Below are positions 53,396 to 62,372 of a DNA stretch of 64,000 bases, one piece after another. The position numbers were made by a program, and so were the translations under genes. The stretch lies in the NCBI RefSeq assembly GCF_002885955.2, contig NZ_POQS01000008.1:333336-397335 (forward strand), read 5' to 3'. The stretch is from Achromobacter pulmonis. GTDB taxonomy: Bacteria > Pseudomonadota > Gammaproteobacteria > Burkholderiales > Burkholderiaceae_B. Within the stretch, counting starts at the first letter, position 1. Every line of letters begins with the position of its first letter. The notes below the pieces were generated by a model. It saw nothing but the letters and a program-made list of their open reading frames with translations, did no database searches and was not told the origin of the DNA.

Positions 53396-54465
53396 CGAAA
53401 GTTCAGCCCACTGACCTCGCTGAATGGAGGCTCAGAGTCGCAGCTACCTTGCTGCTGCTGTCGCTGAGTGCCTGCGCGCAGGCACAGTCCTGCCACCGTG
53501 ACAATCCGCTGCGCTCGACCGGAACGCTCAATCTGCGGATCGACAACGACATGTTCGGCGGCATGGGACAGGATCAAGGGTACTCCAACGGGTTTCTCGC
53601 CAGTTGGGTTTCCCCCAACCTCGTGGACTATAGCGATGACCCTTGTCTACCGCGTCTCGTCCGTGGGCTGAATCGCTTTCTCACGATGCTCCAACCCCAA
53701 GGCTTCGACGAACAGAACATGACCATCGGCTTCGGGCAGATGATGTACACCCCGAACGACAAAACGCGCAGCGATCTCATCAAGGATGATCGTCCTTTCG
53801 CGGGCGCCTTGATGTTGAGCCTTGGCTATAACGCGAGGCGGGGCGATACGCTGCGCACTTCGCAACTCCGCGTGGGGGTGGTGGGGCCCTCCTCCCAGGC
53901 CAGGCAAGTCCAGAACTGGTGGCATGACACCGTCGGAGTGGACAGATTCAATGGCTGGAGACATCAACTGCGCGACGAACCCGTGCTGCAGTTGCTCCAC
54001 GAACGCCGAACACGAGTCATCAGGCAAGAAAACGTCAGCGGTTGGGGTTGGGATCTGACCCGCCACTGGGGCGGCAGCTTGGGCAATTTCGCCACCTACG
54101 CGAATGTCGGCGGAGAACTGCGCTATGGCCTACGCCTGCCGGACGACTTAGGCACCGCACCGCTGCGCCCGGCTGGAGAAAACACCTCGCCCGTGCGTAA
54201 GACCGCTGGCAGCAACTGGAACGGGCACCTGTTCGTGGCACTCGACGGTCGCTGGGTTTTGCACGACATCACGTTGGACGGCAATACGTTCAAGTCCAGT
54301 CATAGTGTTGATAAACGGCCATTCGTGGCCGATGTGGGCTATGGCATCGCGATGACTCAGGGCAACTGGCGCATCGCGATAGCCCGCTACCACCGCACCC
54401 GCGAATTTCGTGGACAAAAGGAAATCCCGGTCTACGGAACGATCACCGTAGGACGGCGATTCTGA
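53392..54465 (+). CDS. lpxR: Lipid A deacylase LpxR-family outer-membrane protein
   Basis: This is a 357-residue exported beta-barrel protein. The signal peptide ends near SACAQAQS. The N-terminal LRIDNDMFGGMGQDQGYSNG carries the Asn-Asp and Ser/Thr-Asn-Gly residues of LpxR (DUF2219). The barrel ends with GTITVGRRF. LpxR removes the 3'-acyloxyacyl chain of lipid A. I chose GTG 53392, coupled to the usp stop by GTGA; the longer frame from 53224 overlaps usp. An envelope enzyme is odd in this metabolic run. Confidence 0.85.
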   Translation: MTKVQPTDLAEWRLRVAATLLLLSLSACAQAQSCHRDNPLRSTGTLNLRIDNDMFGGMGQDQGYSNGFLASWVSPNLVDYSDDPCLPRLVRGLNRFLTMLQPQGFDEQNMTIGFGQMMYTPNDKTRSDLIKDDRPFAGALMLSLGYNARRGDTLRTSQLRVGVVGPSSQARQVQNWWHDTVGVDRFNGWRHQLRDEPVLQLLHERRTRVIRQENVSGWGWDLTRHWGGSLGNFATYANVGGELRYGLRLPDDLGTAPLRPAGENTSPVRKTAGSNWNGHLFVALDGRWVLHDITLDGNTFKSSHSVDKRPFVADVGYGIAMTQGNWRIAIARYHRTREFRGQKEIPVYGTITVGRRF

Positions 54466-54596
54466 TGCAGATCGATTCCTTGAACGCCATGCAAGCCACT
54501 CTGTTGCTGTTCATGACAAGAGCCTGGTTGCTTGTGGAGCTACCACGTCGACGCAGTACTGCCAATGCCGTCGTCATTAGCCAGTTGGCAAGGTGA
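54465..54596 (+). CDS. Possible small membrane peptide coupled to lpxR
   Basis: A 43-codon frame starts at an ATG that overlaps the lpxR stop (TGATG). The product begins MQIDSLNAMQATLLLFMTRA, with a hydrophobic stretch at about 9-24, then a basic ELPRRRS and ends QLAR. There is no Shine-Dalgarno of its own. Translational coupling and the hydrophobic core are the only support; it could be chance. Confidence 0.3.
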   Translation: MQIDSLNAMQATLLLFMTRAWLLVELPRRRSTANAVVISQLAR

Positions 54597-54668
54597 ACAC
54601 AGCGAGCTGAACGATAAGGCACCCGCGCTCGATAAGAGACCAAGGACAACAAATAAGGAGATAAATGG

Positions 54669-55544
54669 ATGCAACGACTCACCCTGGCCCTACCCGGCAA
54701 CGAAGATCTGGCCCGCGGCATCGCGCAGGCATGCGGCAGCGAAGCCGGCCGCATCGAAACGCGCCGATTCCCCGATGGCGAGAGCTATGTCCGGTTGCAT
54801 GGCGAACCTGCCGATCGGATCGTGGATGTGATTTGCACGCTGGCCCATCCTGATCCGCAGTTCCTGCTTCTGGCTTTTGCCGCTGACGCGGCGCGCGAAC
54901 TTGGCGCGCAAGAGGTGAACCTGATCGCACCGTATCTGGCCTACATGCGCCAGGACAAGCGATTCCATGACGGAGAAAGCGTGACGTCGCGGTCCTTCGC
55001 ACGTCTGGTCTCATCGACCTTCGACAAGCTGCTCACGGTGGATCCGCATCTGCACCGCTATCCGACACTATCAGCGGTCTACACGATCCCCACCATCACC
55101 TTGCATGCCGCACCACTGCTGGCCGACTGGATCGCGAATCATGTCGAAGAACCTTTGATCGTGGGCCCCGACGAGGAAAGCGAGCAGTGGGCCGGCGCCA
55201 TCGCGTCCCGCATCGGCGTACCGCACGCTGTGCTTCGCAAGACACGCCATGGCGATCGCAGCGTGGACATCGATGTTCCCGACCTGTCGATCTGGCGCGG
55301 CAGAACGCCGGCGCTTGTGGACGACATCGCATCATCAGGCCGCACGCTCGCCGAGCAAGGAATGCGCAAGCCGGAGTGCGTAGTGGTGCATGCCCTGTTC
55401 GCCGAGGATGCCTGGGCCCAATTGACACCGTTGTTTGCCCGAATTACGTCCACCGACGCAGTACCGCATCCGAGTAACCGGATTGGTCTCGCTTCGCTGA
55501 TTGCCGACGCTCTCTCTAGCGGGAAAACCGATCCGCGAGGCTGA
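54669..55544 (+). CDS. prs: Ribose-phosphate pyrophosphokinase homologue (short, archaeal-like)
   Basis: This 291-residue protein has the phosphoribosyltransferase fold of PRPP synthetases. It shows RRFPDGESYVRL, PYLAYMRQDKRFHDGESVTSRSFA and the PRPP-binding loop ALVDDIASSGRT. It is shorter than housekeeping Prs (about 315) and lacks the usual allosteric parts, as in class III and archaeal forms. It would interconvert ribose 5-phosphate and PRPP. AAGGAG lies eight bases before the ATG. The phosphoketolase gene follows. Confidence 0.87.
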   Translation: MQRLTLALPGNEDLARGIAQACGSEAGRIETRRFPDGESYVRLHGEPADRIVDVICTLAHPDPQFLLLAFAADAARELGAQEVNLIAPYLAYMRQDKRFHDGESVTSRSFARLVSSTFDKLLTVDPHLHRYPTLSAVYTIPTITLHAAPLLADWIANHVEEPLIVGPDEESEQWAGAIASRIGVPHAVLRKTRHGDRSVDIDVPDLSIWRGRTPALVDDIASSGRTLAEQGMRKPECVVVHALFAEDAWAQLTPLFARITSTDAVPHPSNRIGLASLIADALSSGKTDPRG

Positions 55545-55582
55545 TCTTTTTATCGATCCAACTATTTTCAAGGAGACCTGAA

Positions 55583-57961
55583 ATGTCCTCTCAAGCTAAC
55601 CTCGCAACCGATTGGCGTGCTGGTTACGGGCCCATCGCGCACAGGTCTGAAACCATCGAACGTATGCAGGCCCTAGTGCAACGTCTGGTCGCGCAAAGGC
55701 GTATAGCAGACGAAGCCTCGGCCCATGCGCTGCTGGCTGCAGCCGACCGGGTGGCCTGCACGGCCATGAGCGTAGTGGCGCATATGACCTATGCCCGGCG
55801 CATCGACCGAAGCGGCTGCCCACTGGGCTCCGATGATTTCAAACAAACGCCCGAAGGCCACACCGGCGGCTCGCTCAACATGGTGCCAGCCTTCGTGGGT
55901 TATCTGTTGGCCAACGCGCTGACCGGGACGACACGCGGCTGGCTCATGGGGCAGGGGCACTGCGTGGCCGCGATCGAGGCGGTGAACGCACTGACCGGCG
56001 ATGTATCCGCCGCCCAGCGTGGACGCTACGACCGCAGCGAGGCGGGCCTGTCGCTCCTGATCGCGGACTTCTACTCCTATGCCATCGATAAGCAGGGTCG
56101 GCCCGCGGTACCGCTGGGTAGCCATGCCGGGCCGAACACGGCCGGCGCGATCTCCGAAGGCGGCTATCTGGGGTTCGCCGGGCTGCAGTATGTGCACACG
56201 CCGTTGCCGGGAGAAAGCCTGGTGGCATTCCTCAGTGATGGCGCTTTCGAGGAACAACGTGGCTCGGACTGGGCGCCGCGCTGGTGGCGCGCCGAGGACT
56301 GCGGCTTCGCCATCCCGGTCATGATTCTCAACGGACGGCGCATCGAGCAGCGCACCCAGATCGTGCAGGAAGGTGGCGCTACCTGGCTGGCCGAGGACCT
56401 GCGCCACAACGGCTTCGATCCGGTCATCGTTGATGGACGTGATCCGATGGCGATCGCATGGGCCATTGTTGAAGCCGAAGACACGCTGAGCGCCTTCGCC
56501 GCACGCTCGGATCGGCGCTATCCGGTCAAGCTGCCCTACGTGATCGCCGAGACGGAGAAAGGTTTTGGCTTCCCGGGCGCGGCGACCAATGCCGCCCACA
56601 ACCTGCCGCTGAACGGCAATCCGCGCGAGGATGCGCAGGCACGCGAGGCCTTCAACGCAGGGGCTGCGGCGCTGTTCGTGCCCGAGAGCGAACTGGAAAA
56701 CGCGCTCACCGTCCTTGCGAATCACGGCCAGAGCCAGCGCTCGCGCGAAAGCGAGCACCCCATGGCCCTACGCCATCCAGCGAGCCCTCATCTGCCGATG
56801 CCGGCCTGGGCGCCAACTGAGGTATCGGGCAGCGCCATGTCCGCACTGGACCGTTGGTTCGTGGAGCTAGTGCAGGCAAATCCACAGTTGCGCATCCGGA
56901 TCGGCAATCCCGATGAACTGGCCAGCAACAAGATGGGGACCACGCTAGCGCTGCTCAAGCACCGCGTCAACGTGCCCGAACCCGGCGTCCCGGAATCGAC
57001 GGATGGCTCGGTGGTCACCGCACTCAATGAAGAAGCCGTTGCGGCCGCCGCCCTCGCCAACAAAGGGGGGCTGAACCTGATCGTCAGCTACGAGGCATTC
57101 GCGGTCAAGATGCTTGGATTGATGCGCCAGGAGATCATCTTCGCGCGTCGGCAGAAGGAGCTGGGCCAGCCGCCAGGCTGGATCTCCGTCCCGCTGATCG
57201 TCACATCCCACACCTGGGAGAACAGCAAGAACGAGCAGTCACACCAGGACCCGACCATTGGCGAAGCATTGCTGGGGGAGATGTCGGACACCGCACGCGT
57301 GTTGTTCCCGGTGGATGCCAACACGGCGTCCGCCGCGCTGCGAGCGGTCTACGCCAGCCGGGGCCAAGTGGCCTGTGTGGTGGTCTCCAAGCGCGACACG
57401 CCGAATCACTTCAACGCCGCCGCCGCTCAATCGCTGGTTGAGCACGGAGCAGCCCATGTAGCCGGCGATCCGGCTACAGCACAACTGCAGTTCGTGGTGA
57501 TTGGCGCCTACCAGTTGGAGGAAGCGTTCAAAGCCCACGCCCGCCTGGAGCGCCATGGACTTGCGTCGTGCGTCACTGTAGTGATCGAACCCGGCCGCCT
57601 GCGCATTCCGCGAGATGACCTTGAGGCCACCTTCGTGGTCGGTGACGAAGCCCTGCAAGCACTCTTCCCGCCTCACTTGCCTCGCGTGTTAATAAGCCAT
57701 ACCCGCCCAGAGCCGATGCTGGGTGTGCTGCGCCGCATTGACAGCGGCACCTCGAAGACGCGGGCTTTGGGCTACATCAACCGCGGCGGCACGCTCGATG
57801 TGGCTGGAATGTTGATCGCCAACCGCTGCACCTGGGTGGACGCCATCTATGCCGCTGCGCAAGTGACCGGCCGGAACAGTTCGCAGGTTGCTGCGGCCGC
57901 GACCGACGAGCGAATTTCAAGTGGTTCTGACGCGGTCCGCGGCGACCGCGCCGGTTCCTGA
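55583..57961 (+). CDS. xfp: Divergent phosphoketolase (XFP-like, thiamine diphosphate enzyme)
   Basis: This 792-residue protein has the length and order of xylulose-5-phosphate/fructose-6-phosphate phosphoketolases. It shows EGHTGGSLNMVPAFVGYL, AISEGGYLGF, NEEAVAAAALANKGGLNLIVSYEAFA and SHQDPTIGEALLGE. The thiamine-diphosphate loop, usually GDGEAETGP, is SDGAFEEQRGSDWAPRWW, and HLNGYK is ILNGRR. It may thus be a distinct subgroup. The expected reaction gives acetyl phosphate plus a triose or tetrose phosphate, feeding Pta and AckA. Confidence 0.85.
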   Translation: MSSQANLATDWRAGYGPIAHRSETIERMQALVQRLVAQRRIADEASAHALLAAADRVACTAMSVVAHMTYARRIDRSGCPLGSDDFKQTPEGHTGGSLNMVPAFVGYLLANALTGTTRGWLMGQGHCVAAIEAVNALTGDVSAAQRGRYDRSEAGLSLLIADFYSYAIDKQGRPAVPLGSHAGPNTAGAISEGGYLGFAGLQYVHTPLPGESLVAFLSDGAFEEQRGSDWAPRWWRAEDCGFAIPVMILNGRRIEQRTQIVQEGGATWLAEDLRHNGFDPVIVDGRDPMAIAWAIVEAEDTLSAFAARSDRRYPVKLPYVIAETEKGFGFPGAATNAAHNLPLNGNPREDAQAREAFNAGAAALFVPESELENALTVLANHGQSQRSRESEHPMALRHPASPHLPMPAWAPTEVSGSAMSALDRWFVELVQANPQLRIRIGNPDELASNKMGTTLALLKHRVNVPEPGVPESTDGSVVTALNEEAVAAAALANKGGLNLIVSYEAFAVKMLGLMRQEIIFARRQKELGQPPGWISVPLIVTSHTWENSKNEQSHQDPTIGEALLGEMSDTARVLFPVDANTASAALRAVYASRGQVACVVVSKRDTPNHFNAAAAQSLVEHGAAHVAGDPATAQLQFVVIGAYQLEEAFKAHARLERHGLASCVTVVIEPGRLRIPRDDLEATFVVGDEALQALFPPHLPRVLISHTRPEPMLGVLRRIDSGTSKTRALGYINRGGTLDVAGMLIANRCTWVDAIYAAAQVTGRNSSQVAAAATDERISSGSDAVRGDRAGS

Positions 57962-57996
57962 TTTCACAACCCACAAACAAGAGGGGAGACAAATAC

Positions 57997-59355
57997 ATGC
58001 TCTCATTGACCAGCCTGGGCGGTGCCGGCACCGTCACCGGCTCCAAACACCTTATCACCCATGGCAATACCCGCATCTTGATCGACTGCGGACTGTTCCA
58101 GGGATTGAAAAACCTGCGCGAACTTAACTGGCAGCGCCTGGCAGTTGAGCCCAAGGACATTGATGCGGTCGTATTAACGCATGCGCACCTGGATCATTGT
58201 GGGTATCTGCCCCGATTGGTGCTGGACGGGTTCCGCGGGAAGATTTTCTCGACCTCAGCCACGCGAGATGTCGCCGAACTCATCCTACTCGACAGCGCCT
58301 GGTTGCAGGAGAAGGACGCCGATTTCGCCAATCGAAAAGGATTTTCCAAACACAAGCCAGCCCTTCCGCTGTATCGGGTTCGGGATGCAGAACGTACGCT
58401 CCTGCAGTTCAAACCGGTGCCGCTGCATCAAGAGACTGAATTGCCGGGCAATGCCCGTCTACTGCTGCGCAGCGCCGGTCACATTCTTGGGGCGGCGACG
58501 GCTCAGATCGACATTGGCGGCAAGCGTTTGGTGTTCTCCGGCGACTTGGGACGCTTTGACGACATGGTCATGCCTGATCCTGAACCAGTCACGGAAGCGG
58601 ACTACATCATCATCGAGTCCACCTATGGCAATCGTCGTCATGACCGTTCCGATGCCGTCGAAGCGCTGGGCGACATCATCGAGCGCACGACTCGCCGCGG
58701 AGGCACGGTGGTAATTCCCGCTTTTGCCGTGGGACGAGCGCAGTCGTTGATCTACGACTTGTGGCTGCTGCGACAGCGCGGTCGGCTCCGCAACGTGCCC
58801 GTCTATCTGGACAGTCCGATGGCCACCAACGCAACTGTGCTGCTGCACCGCCACTCCGACGACCACAAGCTCACGCAACACGATTTCGAGGCCGCATTTT
58901 CGGAAGTCAAATACGTGCGCGACGTTGAAGAGTCCAAGGCACTATCGGCGAATCGCTACCCCAAGGTGATTATTTCCGCCAGCGGCATGGCCACAGGTGG
59001 CCGCGTGTTGCATCACATAGAAGCGTTTGGCGGCATTCATCAGAACACGCTGCTGTTCTCTGGATTTCAGGCCGCAGGTACGCGCGGACGCAAACTGCTT
59101 GAGGGCGCTCGCGAAGTCAAGATTCATGGACGCTGGATGCCGATCAATGCGGAGGTCGCCGAGCTTCCGATGTTGTCGGCTCATGCCGACAGCGATGAAC
59201 TGATGCGATGGCTGGGCGGCTTTACCCGGGCGCCGGAAGGGGTGTTCATTGTTCATGGTGAATCCAATGCCTCCGAGGCGCTGCGCGAACGTATTCAGCG
59301 CGAACTCAAATGGCACGCATCGGTGCCCATGCAAAACCAGGAGTTCGCCCTGTGA
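57997..59355 (+). CDS. Metallo-beta-lactamase/beta-CASP nuclease
   Basis: This is a 452-residue enzyme. The zinc motif LTHAHLDHCGYLPRL (HxHxDH) and SGDLGRFDD are followed by the beta-CASP signatures IIESTYGNR, VVIPAFAVGRAQSLIYDL, SGMATGGRVLHH and LSAHADSDELMRWL. Such proteins are RNA endo- or 5'-exonucleases (CPSF73/RNase J relatives). GAGGGGAG lies before the ATG. It is coupled by GTGA to the nucleotide phosphorylase gene, which suggests RNA breakdown feeding that enzyme. Confidence 0.9.
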   Translation: MLSLTSLGGAGTVTGSKHLITHGNTRILIDCGLFQGLKNLRELNWQRLAVEPKDIDAVVLTHAHLDHCGYLPRLVLDGFRGKIFSTSATRDVAELILLDSAWLQEKDADFANRKGFSKHKPALPLYRVRDAERTLLQFKPVPLHQETELPGNARLLLRSAGHILGAATAQIDIGGKRLVFSGDLGRFDDMVMPDPEPVTEADYIIIESTYGNRRHDRSDAVEALGDIIERTTRRGGTVVIPAFAVGRAQSLIYDLWLLRQRGRLRNVPVYLDSPMATNATVLLHRHSDDHKLTQHDFEAAFSEVKYVRDVEESKALSANRYPKVIISASGMATGGRVLHHIEAFGGIHQNTLLFSGFQAAGTRGRKLLEGAREVKIHGRWMPINAEVAELPMLSAHADSDELMRWLGGFTRAPEGVFIVHGESNASEALRERIQRELKWHASVPMQNQEFAL

Positions 59356-60558
59356 GTGCCCGCATCACTCCCCAGACACCCGCCTTGCAAGCGTCACGCA
59401 TGCGACTGCATGCCCAGCATCAACCTGTCGTCTTGATGCGTACCGATTGCCATGTCTGCCGTGCCGAAGGGCTGGCACCGCGGTCACAGGTACTGATCAT
59501 TGCCCGCGACCGTACTGTACAAGCGCTGCTGTACCAAATCGACAGCGATCTGCTCAAGACTGGACAGATCGCTCTGTCGGAGGCCGCCTGGGATGCCTTG
59601 GGCATTCATGAGGGCGATCTGGTGCAGGTTCGGCATCCGCCGATGCTCGAATCGTTGTCGGCCGTGCGTGCGCGAATTCACGGCCACCGACTGCAGGCGA
59701 CGGAGTTGCAGGCGATCGTCCGTGATGTGGTCGATGGTCGCTATACCGATGTCGCACTTTCGGCCTTCCTGACCGCAACGGCGGTACTGCCTCTGGATAT
59801 GCAAGAGACCATCCATCTCACCCGTGCGATGGTCGATGTCGGGGATCACCTGCAATGGCAGGCTCCGATTGTTGTGGACAAGCATTGCGTGGGCGGATTA
59901 CCGGGAAATCGCACCACGCCGTTGGTGGTTGCCATAGCCGCAGCCAATGGATTGTTGATGCCCAAGACCTCATCACGCGCCATCACCTCTCCCGCCGGCA
60001 CGGCGGACACCATGGAAACGCTGGTTCCTGTAGACCTGGGCCTGGATACGCTCAGAAAGGTCGTGGAAAAAGAGGGTGGATGCGTGGCGTGGGGCGGCGC
60101 GATGCACCTCAGCCCCGCGGACGACATCTTCGTGCGCATTGAGCGTGAACTGGATATCGACACGCAAGGACAACTGATTGCCTCGGTGTTGTCCAAGAAG
60201 ATTGCGGCAGGGGCGACCCACATCGTGATTGACATTCCGGTTGGGCCAACCGCAAAAGTCCGCAGCCAGGAAACGGCCGAGCATCTTGCATATCACCTTT
60301 CGGAAGTCGCCGCGTCATTTGGCCTTGTATTGCGTTGCCTGTTTACAGACGGCAGCCAGCCTGTCGGCAGAGGTATCGGCCCAGCGTTGGAAGCACGCGA
60401 TGTGTTGGCGGTATTGCGCAACGAGGCTGATGCGCCACAGGATCTACGTGACCGTGTGGCGATGGTGGCGGGTGCGGTACTTGAGCTTGGCGGCGTCGCC
60501 AAAGAAGGGGATGGAATTCGATTGGCTCACGAGACGATCAGCAGTGGCCGCGCCTGGG

Positions 60559-60566
60559 AAAAATTT
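60559..60566. repeat. Left target-site duplication of the ISL3 element
   Basis: AAAAATTT flanks the left end; the same eight bases lie at 61874-61881. An 8-bp duplication is typical for the ISL3 family. Confidence 0.95.
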
Positions 60567-61873
60567 GGTTCATCGCAGAATAGCGTGGAGCGATTTGGCC
60601 AGATTTCGTACTCTTGAGGCCAGTTTCTGGTGTTCAGGAGGATCGGACGATGCTGGATCGCAAGCTGTTGGAGTCCCTGGGTGGCTGGGACGGCTATCGG
60701 GTGGATCGCGTGGTGTGGCCTGAAGGCGATGGGCGCACGGTGTCGCTGTATCTCAAGCCCACGGCCAAGGCCATGCATTGCGAGCAGTGCGGCGCGCGGT
60801 GTCGCCAGGTGCACGAGACGACGGTGCGACGCGTGCGCGACCTGCCCTTGTTCGAGTATCGGGTGGTGCTGCATGTGCCGCGACGGCGGCTTTGGTGTGA
60901 GCGGTGCGGCGGCCCGCGTCTGGAGCGGCTCGGCTGGCTGGGACGCTATCAGCGTGTCACGGATCGGCTGGCACAAGCCTGCAGCCAACTGCTGCAATCG
61001 AGCAACGTGCAGGCGGTGGCCAGGTTCTTTGATCTGGGCTGGCACACGGTCAAGACGGTGGATAAGGCGCGACTGCGTGCATCGATCCCGGAGCCGGACT
61101 GGTCGCGTATCGAATACCTGGCAATGGATGAGTTTGCCCTGCACAAGGGCCATCGGTATGCCACCGTCGTGGTCGACCCCACCAGCCGCCAGGTGCTGTG
61201 GCTTGGTCTGGGCCGCTCGCGCGAGACGGCACGGGCCTTCTTCGAGCAACTGCCCGAAGGTGCCGCCCAACGCATCAAGGCGGTGGCCATCGACATGACC
61301 ACCGCCTACGAACTGGAGATCCGCGCGCACTGCCCGCAAGCCGAGATCGTCTACGACCTGTTCCATGTCGTGGCCAAGTACGGGCGTGAGGTCATCGATC
61401 GGGTGCGCGTTGATCAAGCCAATCGACTCCGGCAGGATCGCCCGGCGCGCAAAGTCATCAAGTCCAGCCGCTGGCTGCTGCTACGCAACCGAGACAACCT
61501 GGATCGCCAGCAGCGCGTGCGGCTCGATGAATTGCTGCACGCCAATCAGCCGTTACTCACCGTCTATGTCTTGCGTGATGAGCTCAAGCGGCTGTGGTTC
61601 TATCGCAAGCCCGCCTGGGCTCAACAGGCCTGGGAGCAGTGGTGTGAGCAGGCCGAGTGCAGCGGCATTGACGCGCTCAGTACCTTTGCTCAGCGTCTCA
61701 AAGCGTACCTGCACGGCATCCTGGCCAGATGCCGCCATCCCTTGAACACCAGCATCGTTGAGGGTATCAACAACACCATCAAGGTCATCAAGCGCCGCGC
61801 TTACGGCTACCGCGATCAGGAGTACTTCTTCCTGAAAATCCGCGCAGCCTTCCCCGGTAATACTCGATGAACC
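60567..61873 (+). mobile_element. ISL3-family insertion sequence (1307 bp)
   Basis: The ends are inverted repeats: GGTTCATCGCAGAATA on the left and, read from the right, GGTTCATCGAGTATTA. The first nine bases match perfectly. The element carries one transposase gene and is bounded by the 8-bp duplication AAAAATTT, so the borders are certain to the base. The intact gene, the ends and the duplication indicate a recent insertion. Confidence 0.95.
60650..61870 (+). CDS. tnp: ISL3-family transposase
   Basis: This 406-residue DDE transposase has an N-terminal zinc-finger pair (CEQCGARCRQ and CERCGGPRLE) and a helix-turn-helix region. The catalytic residues lie in AMDEFALHKGHRY, AIDMTTAYELEI and VEGINNTIKVIKRRAYGYRD. 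I chose ATG 60650 behind AGGAGG; the longer frame from 60614 has no family support. The stop lies three bases from the right end. Confidence 0.95.
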   Translation: MLDRKLLESLGGWDGYRVDRVVWPEGDGRTVSLYLKPTAKAMHCEQCGARCRQVHETTVRRVRDLPLFEYRVVLHVPRRRLWCERCGGPRLERLGWLGRYQRVTDRLAQACSQLLQSSNVQAVARFFDLGWHTVKTVDKARLRASIPEPDWSRIEYLAMDEFALHKGHRYATVVVDPTSRQVLWLGLGRSRETARAFFEQLPEGAAQRIKAVAIDMTTAYELEIRAHCPQAEIVYDLFHVVAKYGREVIDRVRVDQANRLRQDRPARKVIKSSRWLLLRNRDNLDRQQRVRLDELLHANQPLLTVYVLRDELKRLWFYRKPAWAQQAWEQWCEQAECSGIDALSTFAQRLKAYLHGILARCRHPLNTSIVEGINNTIKVIKRRAYGYRDQEYFFLKIRAAFPGNTR

Positions 61874-61881
61874 AAAAATTT
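61874..61881. repeat. Right target-site duplication of the ISL3 element
   Basis: AAAAATTT is repeated exactly; see the left copy at 60559-60566. Confidence 0.95.
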
Positions 61882-62372
61882 CAGAGGATCTGTGCCGCTC
61901 AGGGGGGATTTCGTGAGCCACCCCAAGCTCTTTACGTCGAACCGCTTTTGGCAACCACTACGGGACGAGCAGTACACATCGACAACCGGAAACTTTCCCG
62001 TTTAGCCAAATTGGCCGGAGCGCCAGAGAGTCCGGCCGCAGGGATTCAGTTGCAGGTTCGCCTAGGGGACGAGGTAACAAGCGGGCAACCATTGATGTTT
62101 TTGCATGCGCAAACGTCTGGAGAGATGGCCTATGCACTCGCATACGTACATGACATTGGTGACATTGTAAATATTGAACCGTAGCGCCGTAGATATACAG
62201 GGCTCTTGAGCGCTTGGTCAATCAGAGCCCGGCATCTCGTTTGGAAAAGTTGAACGCCTACGACTCGTGCTCAAAGAACATATGCCACATACATCGCTTA
62301 AAAGCAGTTTTCAACCTGCATGGCGTGAGCAAATAGAAGGAGGTTGTCAGCGCCTGAATAGGAACATTGCTC

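Larger units (their letters stand above)
59352..62184 (+). pseudogene. AMP/thymidine phosphorylase, archaeal type, split by an ISL3 element
   Basis: The N-terminal 405 codons (59352-60566) carry DKHCVGGLPGNRTTPLV and KTSSRAITSPAGTADTMETL, the signatures of archaeal NMP phosphorylases rather than bacterial DeoA. The C-terminal PYNP domain (RKLSRLAKLAGAPESPAAG) lies beyond the insertion (61882-62184). Removing the element and one duplication joins ...AWEKF to QRICAAQGG... in frame and gives 505 residues, the family's usual size. The start is GTG 59352, overlapping the nuclease stop. The present fragment runs 17 codons into the element. Confidence 0.92.

Noticed and set aside
62185..62372. Terminator after the phosphorylase fragment (GGGCTC...GAGCCC)
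   Set aside because: The stem is only six pairs around a long loop and no T run follows.
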